Both the position numbers and the translations under genes were made by a program. Positions 9,611-17,025 of a stretch of 64,000 nt of DNA are shown here, piece after piece. Numbering within the stretch: position 1 is the stretch's first letter; each line of letters opens with the position of its first letter. The stretch is taken from NCBI RefSeq assembly GCF_012275375.1, contig NZ_JAAZQJ010000004.1:372001-436000 (forward strand), written 5' to 3'. The notes below the pieces were generated by a model. That model had not been told where the DNA came from. It saw only the letters and a program-made list of their open reading frames with translations, and searched no databases. This DNA comes from Dyella sp. SG609. GTDB lineage: Bacteria; Pseudomonadota; Gammaproteobacteria; Xanthomonadales; Rhodanobacteraceae.

Positions 9611-10146
9611 GCGGCCTGCTGGCGCTGCCAGTGCTGGTCGATCAGGGCGATGCTGCGTTCGCTGGCGGCGAGCACGAGTTCGTGCTCGCCGGGGATCACC
9701 AGGTCGGCGACATCGGCATACAGCGGCGTGCGGATGCCCGCCATGGATTCAAGCTTCGCGCGGCGGTCCTCGCCGGCCAGCAGCGGGCGGCTGCGGTCGC
9801 GGGCCAGGCGTTCGAGCTGCTGCTCCACCGTGGCCTGCAGCCACAGCACGTAGCCGCGCTCGGCCAGCAGCCGGCGGTTGGCCGGGTCCAGCACGGCGCC
9901 GGCGCCGGTGGCCAGCAGCACGCCGCGGCGCGCGCTGCACGCTTCCAGCAGGGTGCTTTCGCGGCGGCGGAAGCCGGCCTCGCCTTCCAGTTCGAACACG
10001 GTGCTCACGGTGGCGCCGCAATGGCGCTCGATTTCCTGGTCGAGATCCAGGAACTCCAGCCCATAATGCGCCGCCAGCCGCCGGCCGATCGACGTCTTGC
10101 CGGCGCCGGTCGGACCGACCATGAACAGGTTGCACGAGGGATTCAT
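9607..10146 (-). CDS. aroK: Shikimate kinase
   Basis: Phosphorylates shikimate with ATP, the fifth step of the shikimate pathway. The 179-residue protein has the Walker A loop [15 protein letters not shown] at residues 12-26, the shikimate-binding Asp in [17 protein letters not shown], Arg in [10 protein letters not shown], and GGG-like [13 protein letters not shown]. The lid contains RDRSRPLL. It starts the aroK-aroB-WGR-hemE operon and is divergent from the SDR gene with 26 bp between starts, so both promoters must overlap or lie inside coding sequence. Confidence 0.95.
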   Translation of the reverse strand: MNPSCNLFMVGPTGAGKTSIGRRLAAHYGLEFLDLDQEIERHCGATVSTVFELEGEAGFRRRESTLLEACSARRGVLLATGAGAVLDPANRRLLAERGYVLWLQATVEQQLERLARDRSRPLLAGEDRRAKLESMAGIRTPLYADVADLVIPGEHELVLAASERSIALIDQHWQRQQAA

Positions 10147-10172
10147 ATGCCGACTTTAACAGCAGGCCACGC

Positions 10173-11009
10173 ATGACCGGACGGGTGCTGCTGGCCGGAT
10201 GCGGCGATCTTGGGCTGCGCGTGGCGCAGCGTCTGCTGGCGCGCGGCGACGAGGTATGGGCGCTGCGGCGTTCACCTGTGCGTGACGGCGAGCATGGTGT
10301 GCGCTGGGTGCGCGGCGATCTGACGCAGCCGGAGAGTCTGCGCGCGCTGCCGGAGGGGATCACCCGGGTGGTGTATGCGCCGACGCCCGGGGTGCGCGAG
10401 GAGGCCGCGTATCGCGCGGTCTTCGTCGATGGCTTGAAGGGTCTGCTCGGGGCGTTGTCCGCCGCGCCGCTGGAACGCGTGCTGTTTGTTTCTTCCAGCG
10501 CGGTCTATGGCGAGCATGGCGATGCCTGGGTGGACGAAGAGACGCCGCCGTCGCCGCCGGGTTTCAACGGCCGCGTGTTGCTGGAAGCGGAGCGGTGGCT
10601 CGCCGCGCAGAGCGTGCCGTCGATCAGCCTGCGCCTGGCGGGGATCTATGGGCCGGGGCGCATGCAATTGCTCGAACGCTTGCGCGCGGGCGAGGCGCGG
10701 GTGCCGCGGGATCCGCCGCATTGGTCGAATCGTATTCATGTGGATGATGCGGCGGGGGCGGTCGTGCATTTGCTGGGTGTGGCTGCGCCGGAGCGCGTGT
10801 ATGTCGGCGTGGACGATGTGCCGTTGCCGATGCATGTGTTGTATGAGCACCTTGCAGGGTTGATGGGGGCGCCGTGTCCGGCGGATGGGGGGGCGCCGCT
10901 GGGGGTTGGCAGCAAGCGGTTGAGTAATGCGCGGTTGCGGGGGAGTGGGTTTGTGGTTGGGTGGCCGGATGCGCGGGAGGGGTATCGCGCGTTGCTGCGG
11001 GGATCGTGA
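10173..11009 (+). CDS. NAD(P)-dependent epimerase/dehydratase family protein (atypical SDR)
   Basis: A 278-residue Rossmann-fold protein of the extended/atypical SDR group, similar in layout to E. coli YeeZ. The N-terminal dinucleotide loop reads LLAGCGDLGLRVAQRLLARG. The strand with the active-site Ser is LFVSSSAVYGEHG, and the substrate side has ISLRLAGIYGPGR. The Tyr of VYG is present, but the classical YxxxK is not obvious: the spacing residue is in SSSAVYGE and no Lys follows four residues later, as is usual in this subgroup. Substrate unknown. The start at 10173 is an ATG shortly after the divergent aroK start; it has no close co-oriented neighbour. Confidence 0.85.
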   Translation: MTGRVLLAGCGDLGLRVAQRLLARGDEVWALRRSPVRDGEHGVRWVRGDLTQPESLRALPEGITRVVYAPTPGVREEAAYRAVFVDGLKGLLGALSAAPLERVLFVSSSAVYGEHGDAWVDEETPPSPPGFNGRVLLEAERWLAAQSVPSISLRLAGIYGPGRMQLLERLRAGEARVPRDPPHWSNRIHVDDAAGAVVHLLGVAAPERVYVGVDDVPLPMHVLYEHLAGLMGAPCPADGGAPLGVGSKRLSNARLRGSGFVVGWPDAREGYRALLRGS

Positions 11010-11020
11010 TGAGGGGGCTC

Positions 11021-11180
11021 GTCATCCCGGCGTAGGCCGGGATCCAGTAACGGTATCGCTTGGTTTTCGCGTTATCGCGAATGGGCCGCTTATGCAGCGG
11101 GCATTTCGGACGCCTGCCGGCGCCCGAGTCACTTTCTCTTTGCTGGTCCAAAGAGAAAGTAACCAAAGAGAGAATGGCCT
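11021..11180. repeat. Two-module hairpin repeat, family B, copy 1
   Basis: Module 1 is the palindrome cccggcgtaggccggg (11026-11041) flanked by gtcat and atccagt. After the shared link cggtatcgcttggtt and a variable spacer comes module 2, a hairpin with 11-bp perfect arms (actttctcttt 11131-11141, aaagagaaagt 11150-11160) followed by aaccaaagagagaatggc. The same order of modules recurs at 24816-24975, next to the diguanylate cyclase gene. It follows the SDR gene directly and may serve as its transcript end. No protein-like frame in it is convincing. Confidence 0.8.
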
Positions 11181-11551
11181 AAGAGCCAAGGCTCGCGACG
11201 CGACTAGAAGGAGCAGTGGGCGGCTGCGGTAGCCTGATTAACCTGGGTCTACACGAAACGACAGTGCGTTTACGTAGCGGGTGCTTCAACGTGCCGTTGC
11301 CGAGAGGACGTTCAAGAACCGAGGCCAGCTTTTGCTCTTCGCCCCTGTATGCCCCACCACCGCACTTCTCCCTCTCCCCTCCGGGGAGAGGGTCGGGGTG
11401 AGGGGCCGGGCGGAGCGGGGTGTTGCAGGTCGCGGTGTGCTGAAAGCTTTTCCGCCTGCTTTCATAGAAATCCGGCCCTCGTCAGGTGGCACATCCCGAG
11501 GCTCCGAGGCTATGGGAACATCGGCGCTTCACCACCACGAAGGAGCGATCC
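11181..11551. other. Gap with family A repeat, copy 4; no gene seen
   Basis: From 11181 to about 11355 I see no gene, RNA or strong hairpin. At 11361-11425 the family A module appears (ccctctcccctccggggagaggg hairpin, then gtgaggggccgggcggagcg), with a weak right half near 11470. The last 70 bp must hold the promoter and the leader of the first YbjQ-family gene. Confidence 0.6.
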
Positions 11552-11893
11552 ATGGCACACGTTTCTCCGAATATGGTCACCACCGGCAACGAGCTGCCGG
11601 GTTATCGCGTCGTGCGGCCGATGGGTATCGTGCGGGGGATTACCGTGCGGTCGCGCAGCATCGTCGGGAATCTGGGGGCGGCGCTGCAGACGCTGGTCGG
11701 CGGCAATATCTCGATTTATACCGAGTTGTGCGAGAAGGCGCGCGAGGAAGCGTTCGAGCTGATGCTGCAGCATGCGGGACAGCACGGTGCCAATGCGGTG
11801 GTGGCGATGCGGTATGACGCCAACGACGTGGCGGAAGGCGTTACCGAGGTGCTGGCGTATGGGACGGCGGTGCTGGTCGAGCCGCTCACCTGA
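11552..11893 (+). CDS. YbjQ/UPF0145 family protein, copy 1
   Basis: A 113-residue cytoplasmic protein of the YbjQ (UPF0145, DUF74) family, which forms compact oligomeric beta/alpha rings in solved structures; the function is not established. Characteristic parts are VRPMGIVRGITVRSR, the Gly-rich GNLGAALQTLVGGNISIY, the helix ELCEKAREEAFELM and [11 protein letters not shown]. The ATG at 11552 follows AAGGAGCGATCC, a good ribosome binding site. A close paralogue of equal length follows at 12037; the two look like a tandem duplication. The usual E. coli protein is 107 residues, so both are full length. Confidence 0.88.
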   Translation: MAHVSPNMVTTGNELPGYRVVRPMGIVRGITVRSRSIVGNLGAALQTLVGGNISIYTELCEKAREEAFELMLQHAGQHGANAVVAMRYDANDVAEGVTEVLAYGTAVLVEPLT

Positions 11894-12036
11894 GGCCGCG
11901 GTGCCGCGCGGGGTTCGCAGGCGACCGGAAAGCGTCGCCTGTCGACCGGATGCCGGGTTCAAAAATCTTCTGGCATACGTCCCGCGGCTGGAGGCCATGA
12001 AAGCATCCGCGCTCCATTCATCGAAAAGGAGTGCGC

Positions 12037-12378
12037 ATGTCTCATATCCGCTTGCATCTGATCAGCACCGGCAATGATCTGCCGGGCTACCGCGTCGTCC
12101 GCCCCTTGGGCATCGCGCGCGGACTTACCGTGCGCTCGCGCAGCATTGTCGGTACTTTGGGCGCGAGCTTGCAGACGCTGATCGGCGGCAATATTTCGCT
12201 GTATGCCGATCTGTGCGAGAAGGCGCGCAGGGAAGCATTCGAGTCGATGCTTCGACATGCTGGGGACTTGGGTGCCAACGCCGTGGTGGCGATGCGCTAT
12301 GACGCCAACGAGGTCATGGCCGGGGTGACCGAGGTGCTGGCTTACGGCACCGCCGTGATGGTCGAACCCTTGTCCTGA
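12037..12378 (+). CDS. YbjQ/UPF0145 family protein, copy 2
   Basis: Second 113-residue member of the YbjQ family, aligning to copy 1 without gaps over almost all of its length ([19 protein letters not shown] against [19 protein letters not shown]). The start is the ATG at 12037, six to seven bases after AAAGGAG; the GTG two codons upstream lies against the ribosome binding site and is unlikely. The 143 bp between the copies contain no gene. Differences cluster at the N-terminus (SHIRLHLIS against AHVSPNMVT) and at scattered surface positions. Two copies could form mixed oligomers; that is speculation. Confidence 0.88.
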   Translation: MSHIRLHLISTGNDLPGYRVVRPLGIARGLTVRSRSIVGTLGASLQTLIGGNISLYADLCEKARREAFESMLRHAGDLGANAVVAMRYDANEVMAGVTEVLAYGTAVMVEPLS

Positions 12379-12419
12379 GCCGGATGCGCGGGCCATGCCA
12401 GGCCCGCGCGCCGCCGGCT

Positions 12420-13250
12420 TCAGAAATGGCTGAGCCCGGTGACGTGCCGCTGCGTGTCGTACTCCACGCAGGTGTCGGCCAGTGCGGGCAGGATGGCCAG
12501 GGCGTGGCGGCTCAGGCGTTCGAAGTGGGCGAGGAAGTGTTCCATCGCGTTCGCGTCCATGGCCAGCGGCGCATGGCGGGCGAGCAGTTCCTCTTCCTGC
12601 TGGCTGCGCCACTGGCGCACCACTTCCCAGTTCGGCGCCTGCAGCACCACCAGCGCGTCCAGCTTGCGCCATAGCGGCTGGTAGCCGCGCAGCTGCTTGT
12701 TGACCCAGTGGCGCCAGGTGCCGTCGGGGTCTTCGTCGCGTTCCATGGCGTTGACGGGCTCGTCCAGCGCCGACTGCAGCTGCGGCTTGATGCCCAGCGC
12801 CCAGCCTTCCAGCACAATGAGCTTGGGCGGGCGGGTGATCCGGGGCCAGCGCGAGGGCGGCATGCGCGTGTCGCGGCCCTTGTCGAAGCGCGGATAGGTG
12901 ACCGGCAGCTTCTCCGACGCATGCGGCAGGGCGGCCAGCACCGACATCAGCAATTCGATCTCATGCGTGCCGGGCACGCCGCGGGTCTTCAGCAGCGGAT
13001 GGATCTGGTGGGCGAGCGATTCGCGCTCGCTGCGGCTGTAATAGAAGTCGTCCAGCGCCAGCACCTCGGTGGCCAGGCCGCGCGCCTCGGCCTGGGCCTT
13101 CACCTCCCGCGCCAGGGTGCTCTTGCCGCTGCCCTGCAGGCCGGAGATGCCCAGCAGGTAGGGCCGCCGCGAGCGGGCGATGCGGCCGGCGTACTGATCC
13201 AGCAGGAGTCCCGCCAGGGTCGAATTCTGCGTGATAGCATCGTTAACCAT
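12420..13250 (-). CDS. P-loop kinase of the D-glycerate 3-kinase (GLYK) type
   Basis: A 276-residue P-loop kinase of the phosphoribulokinase/uridine kinase fold. Walker A is LLGISGLQGSGKSTLAREV near residue 35, followed by VLALDDFYYSRSER, which holds the catalytic Asp pair, and KTRGVPGTHEIELL. Later come YPRFDKGRDTRMP and LIVLEGWALGIKPQ, all typical of the plant-like glycerate kinases that make 3-phosphoglycerate. The start is the ATG at 13248-13250 (MVNDAITQ); nine upstream codons in frame include another ATG but would leave no room for the divergent pdxH promoter. Only 39 bp separate the starts of the two genes. The substrate is inferred from the family. Confidence 0.8.
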   Translation of the reverse strand: MVNDAITQNSTLAGLLLDQYAGRIARSRRPYLLGISGLQGSGKSTLAREVKAQAEARGLATEVLALDDFYYSRSERESLAHQIHPLLKTRGVPGTHEIELLMSVLAALPHASEKLPVTYPRFDKGRDTRMPPSRWPRITRPPKLIVLEGWALGIKPQLQSALDEPVNAMERDEDPDGTWRHWVNKQLRGYQPLWRKLDALVVLQAPNWEVVRQWRSQQEEELLARHAPLAMDANAMEHFLAHFERLSRHALAILPALADTCVEYDTQRHVTGLSHF

Positions 13251-13289
13251 CCGCGCATGATGACGCGCGCCGGCCACGATTCAAGACCC

Positions 13290-13877
13290 ATGCTGAAACC
13301 CGAAATCCTCGAGACCTTCCAACAGCTGCTGGAGGGTGCCCGGGCCAGCGGCGACCCCGAGCCCACCGCCATGACGCTCGCCACCGCCGACGCCGGCGGC
13401 CGCGTGAGCTCGCGGGTGGTGCTGCTCAAGGGCGCCGACGAGCGCGGCTTCCGTTTCTTCACCAACTACCAGAGCGACAAGGGCAGCGAGCTCGAAGCGC
13501 ATCCGCAGGTGGCGCTGTGCTTCCACTGGAAGCTGCTGCGCGACGGTGTGCAGGTGCGCATCGAAGGCGCCGCGCGCAAGCTGATGGAAGAGGAGTCGGA
13601 TGCCTACTTCGCCAGCCGCCCGCGCCTGAGCCAGATCGGTGCCTGGGCCTCGCTGCAGTCGCAGACCCTGCCGGACCGCGACACCTTCGAACAGCGCGTG
13701 GCGCGCTACGAGCAGGAGTTCGATGGCCGCGACGTCACGCGTCCGCCGCACTGGGGCGGCTATGTGGTGGAGCCGGACATGATCGAGTTCTGGTACGGCG
13801 CGCAATACCGCCTGCACGAACGCGTCCGCTGGAGCCGCCACGGCCAGACCTGGACGCACCGCATGCTTTATCCCTGA
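13290..13877 (+). CDS. pdxH: Pyridoxamine 5'-phosphate oxidase
   Basis: FMN enzyme that oxidises pyridoxine or pyridoxamine phosphate to pyridoxal phosphate. The 195-residue protein has the FMN-binding pattern SSRVVLLKGADERGFRFFTN near residue 42, the signature EFWYGAQYRLHERVRWSR near the end, ESDAYFASRPRLSQIGAWAS in the middle, and the family's C-terminal RMLYP seen in Xanthomonas enzymes. I chose the ATG at 13290 (MLKPEIL); an ATG 30-33 bases upstream (MMTRAG) is also in frame and possible. It is divergent from the glycerate-kinase-like gene and followed by yjbQ. Confidence 0.94.
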   Translation: MLKPEILETFQQLLEGARASGDPEPTAMTLATADAGGRVSSRVVLLKGADERGFRFFTNYQSDKGSELEAHPQVALCFHWKLLRDGVQVRIEGAARKLMEEESDAYFASRPRLSQIGAWASLQSQTLPDRDTFEQRVARYEQEFDGRDVTRPPHWGGYVVEPDMIEFWYGAQYRLHERVRWSRHGQTWTHRMLYP

Positions 13878-13903
13878 AGCTTGCGCCGCAAGCTTTATCC
13901 CTG
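13860..13903. repeat. Short direct repeat with embedded hairpin between pdxH and yjbQ
   Basis: The last codons of pdxH and the following bases are duplicated: cgca-t/a-gctttatccctg occurs at 13860-13876 and again at 13887-13903 (period 27, one mismatch). Between them aagcttgcg-c-cgcaagctt (13877-13895) is a perfect palindrome with a one-base loop. There is no T-run, so it is not a standard terminator; it might protect mRNA or merely record a slippage duplication. The ribosome binding site of the next gene (TGGAGGAGA) begins right after it. Confidence 0.6.
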
Positions 13904-13918
13904 GAGGAGACTGCAGCC

Positions 13919-14359
13919 ATGACCCGAGCCGCGCCCGCCGGACACGTCGCCCAGCAAGGCTTCACCGTGCATACGCGCGGCCGCGGTTTCAGCGAGATCA
14001 CCGACAAGGTGACCGAGGCGGTCATGGCGGCGGGCGTGCATACCGGCATCGCCCACGTCTTCACCACGCACACCAGCTGCTCGCTGCTGATCAGCGAGAA
14101 CGCCGACCCCGCGGTGCGCGACGACCTGGAGCGCTGGTTTGCCCGCGCCGTGCCCGACGGCGACGCGATCTTCCGGCATGACGCCGAAGGCCCGGACGAC
14201 ATGCCGGCGCACGTGCGCTCCATCCTCACCGGCGTCAGCCTCACCTTGCCGGTGCACGGCGGCAAGCTGCTGCTGGGCACCTGGCAGGGCGTGTACCTGT
14301 GGGAGCACCGGCACGATCCGCACCAGCGCAAGGTCACCGTGACCGTGCTGGGCCACTGA
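13919..14359 (+). CDS. YjbQ family protein (UPF0047, secondary thiamine-phosphate synthase)
   Basis: A 146-residue protein of the YjbQ/UPF0047 family, annotated as secondary thiamine-phosphate synthase because overexpression rescues thiE mutants in E. coli; its normal role is unclear. Diagnostic segments are GFSEITDKVTEAV, HVFTTHTSCSLLISENADP near residue 48, HDAEGPDDMPAHVRSILTG near residue 90, and GTWQGVYLWEHRH near the end; the His residues form the likely metal site. The start ATG at 13919 follows TGGAGGAGACTGCAGCC, a strong ribosome binding site. It is 42 bp after pdxH, suggesting a vitamin B6 and thiamine related transcript. Confidence 0.9.
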   Translation: MTRAAPAGHVAQQGFTVHTRGRGFSEITDKVTEAVMAAGVHTGIAHVFTTHTSCSLLISENADPAVRDDLERWFARAVPDGDAIFRHDAEGPDDMPAHVRSILTGVSLTLPVHGGKLLLGTWQGVYLWEHRHDPHQRKVTVTVLGH

Positions 14360-14401
14360 GCCACACCTGCGCTTTCACCCCGCGCTTTTTTCGCCGAGAC
14401 C

Positions 14402-15202
14402 ATGTCCACCGACGCATTTCCGCACCGCATCGTCTGCCTCACCGAAGAACCCACCGAAGTCCTCTACGCGCTGGGCGAGGAGCACCGCATCGTCGGCATC
14501 TCCGGCTTTACCGTGCGGCCGGCGCGGGCGCGCAAGGAGAAGCCGAAGGTGTCGGCCTTCACCAGCGCCAAGATCGGCGAGATCCTGAAGCTGCAGCCGG
14601 ACCTGGTGATCGGTTTCTCCGACATGCAGGCCGACATCGCGCGCGAGCTGATCAAGGCCGGCGTGGAAGTGTGGATCAGCAACCATCGCAGCGTGGACGG
14701 CATCCTGGCCTATATCCGCCGGCTCGGCGCGATGGTGGGCGCGGGCGCCAAGGCCGAGGCCTATGCGCAGGAAGCCGAACGCCATATCGCGAAGATTCGC
14801 GCGGCCGCCGAAGCGCTGCCGAAGCATCCGCGCGTCTATTTCGAGGAGTGGGACGAGCCGCTGATCACCGGCATCCGCTGGGTGGCCGAGTTGGTGCGCA
14901 TTGCCGGCGGCGAGGACGTGTTTCCGCATCAATCCGGCCAGTCGCTGGCCAAGCACCGCATCCTGGCCGATCCCGGCGAGGTGGTGCGCGCGGCGCCGGA
15001 GGTGATCTTCGGCTCGTGGTGCGGCAAGCGCTTCCGGCCCGAGCATGTGGCCGCAAGGCCAGGCTGGGACGCGATCCCGGCGGTGCGCAGCGGCGACGTG
15101 GTGGAGATCAAGTCGCCGCTCATCCTGCAGCCGGGGCCGGCCGCGCTGTTCGACGGGCTCAGCGAAATGCATCGGCATATCGCCGCCTGGGCCGCGAAAT
15201 AG
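14402..15202 (+). CDS. BtuF-like cobalamin-binding (ABC substrate-binding) protein
   Basis: A 266-residue protein of the periplasmic-binding-protein type III family (BtuF/FhuD). It begins HRIVCLTEEPTEVLYALGEE, then IVGISGFTVRPARARKEKPKV, LKLQPDLVIGFSDMQADIA and ELIKAGVEVWISNHRSVDGI, a classic PBP II domain order. No signal peptide is visible: the N-terminus MSTDAFPHRIVCLTEEP enters the domain at once, so the protein may be cytoplasmic or the name misleading. Cytosolic BtuF-like proteins are common in Xanthomonadales. No ABC permease or ATPase is adjacent. The ligand is inferred only from family naming. Confidence 0.8.
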   Translation: MSTDAFPHRIVCLTEEPTEVLYALGEEHRIVGISGFTVRPARARKEKPKVSAFTSAKIGEILKLQPDLVIGFSDMQADIARELIKAGVEVWISNHRSVDGILAYIRRLGAMVGAGAKAEAYAQEAERHIAKIRAAAEALPKHPRVYFEEWDEPLITGIRWVAELVRIAGGEDVFPHQSGQSLAKHRILADPGEVVRAAPEVIFGSWCGKRFRPEHVAARPGWDAIPAVRSGDVVEIKSPLILQPGPAALFDGLSEMHRHIAAWAAK

Positions 15203-15203
15203 C

Positions 15204-15282
15204 GGCGTAGGTTGGGGTAAGCGCAGCGCACCCCAACGCCATCGCCACGTTGGGGTGCGCTGCGCTTGCCCCAACCTGCGCC
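15204..15282. repeat. Long near-perfect hairpin, family C repeat, copy 1
   Basis: Two 35-base arms (15204-15238 and 15248-15282) are complementary with two mismatches, with a 9-base loop. Each arm contains ttgggg ... ccccaa and can also fold on itself. It lies exactly between the convergent BtuF-like and yggT genes, filling the 87-bp gap, and so probably terminates both transcripts. A related copy is at 16721-16837. Confidence 0.85.
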
Positions 15283-15289
15283 GATGGCG

Positions 15290-15865
15290 TCAGCGCCCCA
15301 GCGCGAGCTGCACGCCCAGCGCGGTAAGCGGCGCGGCCACCAGGATGCGCAGCAGCACCAGCACGATCACCGCGATCCACGGCGAGAAATCCAGTCCGCC
15401 GGCCACCAGCTTGCCGCGCAGCGGACGCAGCACCGGCGCCACCAGGTTGCCGACCAGGCGCAGCGCGGGGTGGCGCTGGTCCATCGGGAACAGGCTCAGC
15501 AGCGACCAGATGAAGATCAGCACCAGGTAGGTGAGCAGCACGAAGTCGAGCAGGTCGGCCAGGCCCAGCACCAGCAGGCCGAGCGGATCGGGCGCCTGCC
15601 CGTAGAGCGCGAACGTCACCAGCCGCTGCAGCAGCATCAGCACCCACAGCAGCAGCACGCAGGCCAGGTTGATGCGACGCCAGTTCGGCAGCACGCGGCG
15701 CAGCGGCGCCAGCACCGGATTGGTGTAGCGGTAGAGGAACTGGCTCAGCGGATTGTTGAAGTCCGCGCGCGTGGCCTCGGCCAGCAGGCGCAGCAGGAAC
15801 AGCGTGCAGACCGCGCCGAAGACGAGGTCGACCAGGAAGGAAACGGCATTCAGCAGATAGCTCAC
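15290..15865 (-). CDS. YggT family integral membrane protein
   Basis: A 191-residue inner-membrane protein with two YGGT units: hydrophobic segments near residues 5-28, 60-85, 100-118 and 165-185, with the repeated Asn/Pro/Arg signatures NPLSQFLYRYTNPVLAPLRRVLP in the first half and RLVGNLVAPVLRPLRGKL in the second. Homologues are implicated in osmotic response and, in plastids and cyanobacteria, in chromosome or cytochrome organisation; the bacterial role is uncertain. It starts with GTG overlapping the proC stop (GTGA, 15862-15865), so it is translationally coupled to proC, an arrangement conserved in gammaproteobacteria. Confidence 0.92.
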   Translation of the reverse strand: MSYLLNAVSFLVDLVFGAVCTLFLLRLLAEATRADFNNPLSQFLYRYTNPVLAPLRRVLPNWRRINLACVLLLWVLMLLQRLVTFALYGQAPDPLGLLVLGLADLLDFVLLTYLVLIFIWSLLSLFPMDQRHPALRLVGNLVAPVLRPLRGKLVAGGLDFSPWIAVIVLVLLRILVAAPLTALGVQLALGR

Positions 15866-16683
15866 GGGGCGTCATCCAGGGCGGCGGCCAGTTCCTCGCC
15901 GCGGCGGGTAGCGGCGGCGACGGCGCGCGCCACCATGCGCGGCAGCCCGTCGGCGCTGAAGCTTTCCAGCGCGGCCTGGGTGGTGCCGTTGGGCGAGGTC
16001 ACCCGGCGGCGCAGCTCGGACGGGTCCTCGCCGCTTTCGGCCAGCATGCGGCCGGCGCCCAGGCAGGTCTGCGCGGCCAGCGCACGCGCGGTTTCGCGCG
16101 GCATGCCCTGGGCCACGGCGGCGTCTTCCAGCGCTTCGACCAGGGCGAAGAAATAGGCCGGGCCGGAACCGGACAGTGCGGTCACCGTATCCATCAGCGA
16201 CTCGTCTTCCAGCCAGCGGGTGAGGCCGGCGGCGTCCAGGATGCGCTGCGCCACGGCACGCTGCGGCGGGCTGACCCGGCTGTTGGCGCACAGGCCGGTG
16301 GCGCCGGCGCCGATCAGGGCCGGCGTATTGGGCATGCAGCGCACGATCGGCAGGGCGCCGAACCAGCGTTCGAGCTGGTCGATGCGCACGCCGGCGGCGA
16401 TCGAGATCAGCAGCGGGCGATGCTGGCGCAGCACATCCTGCAGTTCGGCGCGCAGCGCCGGCATCACCTGCGGCTTCACCGCCAGCAGCACCACTTCGGC
16501 CTCGGCCGCGGCGGGCCGGGCATCGGCATAGCAGGCCACGCCGAATTCGCGGCCCAGCTCCTGGCGCGCCTCGGCGCGCGGCTCGGCCACGCTGACGGAG
16601 GAGGCCGCGATCCCGGTCTTGAGCAGGCCGCCGATCAGGCTGCGCGCCATGTTGCCTCCGCCGATGAAAGCGATGCGGGTCAT
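15862..16683 (-). CDS. proC: Pyrroline-5-carboxylate reductase
   Basis: Last step of proline synthesis: reduces pyrroline-5-carboxylate with NAD(P)H. The 273-residue protein begins MTRIAFIGGGNMARSLIGGL, the dinucleotide-binding loop, and has the P5CR signature region LTRWLEDESLMDTVTALSGS followed by GPAYFFALVEALEDAAV. PIVRCMPNTPALIGAGATGL is also typical. The ATG at 16681-16683 is correct; the open frame continues upstream through a repeat and is not part of the gene. proC-yggT form a unit divergent from pilT; yggS, often upstream in other genera, is not here. Confidence 0.96.
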   Translation of the reverse strand: MTRIAFIGGGNMARSLIGGLLKTGIAASSVSVAEPRAEARQELGREFGVACYADARPAAAEAEVVLLAVKPQVMPALRAELQDVLRQHRPLLISIAAGVRIDQLERWFGALPIVRCMPNTPALIGAGATGLCANSRVSPPQRAVAQRILDAAGLTRWLEDESLMDTVTALSGSGPAYFFALVEALEDAAVAQGMPRETARALAAQTCLGAGRMLAESGEDPSELRRRVTSPNGTTQAALESFSADGLPRMVARAVAAATRRGEELAAALDDAP

Positions 16684-16720
16684 GCGGGTTCCTTGGGGGA
16701 CGTGGGGGCCATACCTTACC

Positions 16721-16840
16721 CGTAGGTTGGGGTGAGCGCAGCGAACCCCAACGGACGCCGCCGGATCATCGGGCAAGGCACATGGGTTTGGGGTCCTGGC
16801 CGCGTTGGGGTTCGCCTGCGGCTCACCCCAGCCTACGGCG
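16721..16840. repeat. Family C repeat, copy 2, in the proC-pilT divergent gap
   Basis: Arms at 16721-16753 and 16803-16837 are complementary except for a two-base insertion, separated by about 49 bp. The sequence (cgtaggttggggtgagcgc and its complement) is the same family as 15204-15282. It sits in the 342-bp region between divergent proC and pilT, where both promoters are expected. From 16841 to 17025 I see no gene and no convincing promoter; pilT has a good ribosome binding site (AAGGGGAACGC) just before its ATG. Confidence 0.8.
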
Positions 16841-17025
16841 CCATTACGGGGTTATCACTTTCAAACATCGGCCACCCGAAAGACTGGCTCCTGTCGCCGC
16901 GCCGCGAGTAGTATCGGGCCGCTGCGAGGGGGACCCGCCAGGGTGGCAGCGCTCAGGCCGAGCCAGGCCGCCCGCGACCGTTCCCCACGCCGTACCGCCC
17001 AAAGTGAACGCTCGAAGGGGAACGC

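Noticed and set aside
11010-11232. Short frames encoding SFSLLVQRESNQRE-like peptides
   Set aside because: They are translations of the family B repeat hairpin, of a kind often annotated as spurious hypothetical proteins in Xanthomonadales.
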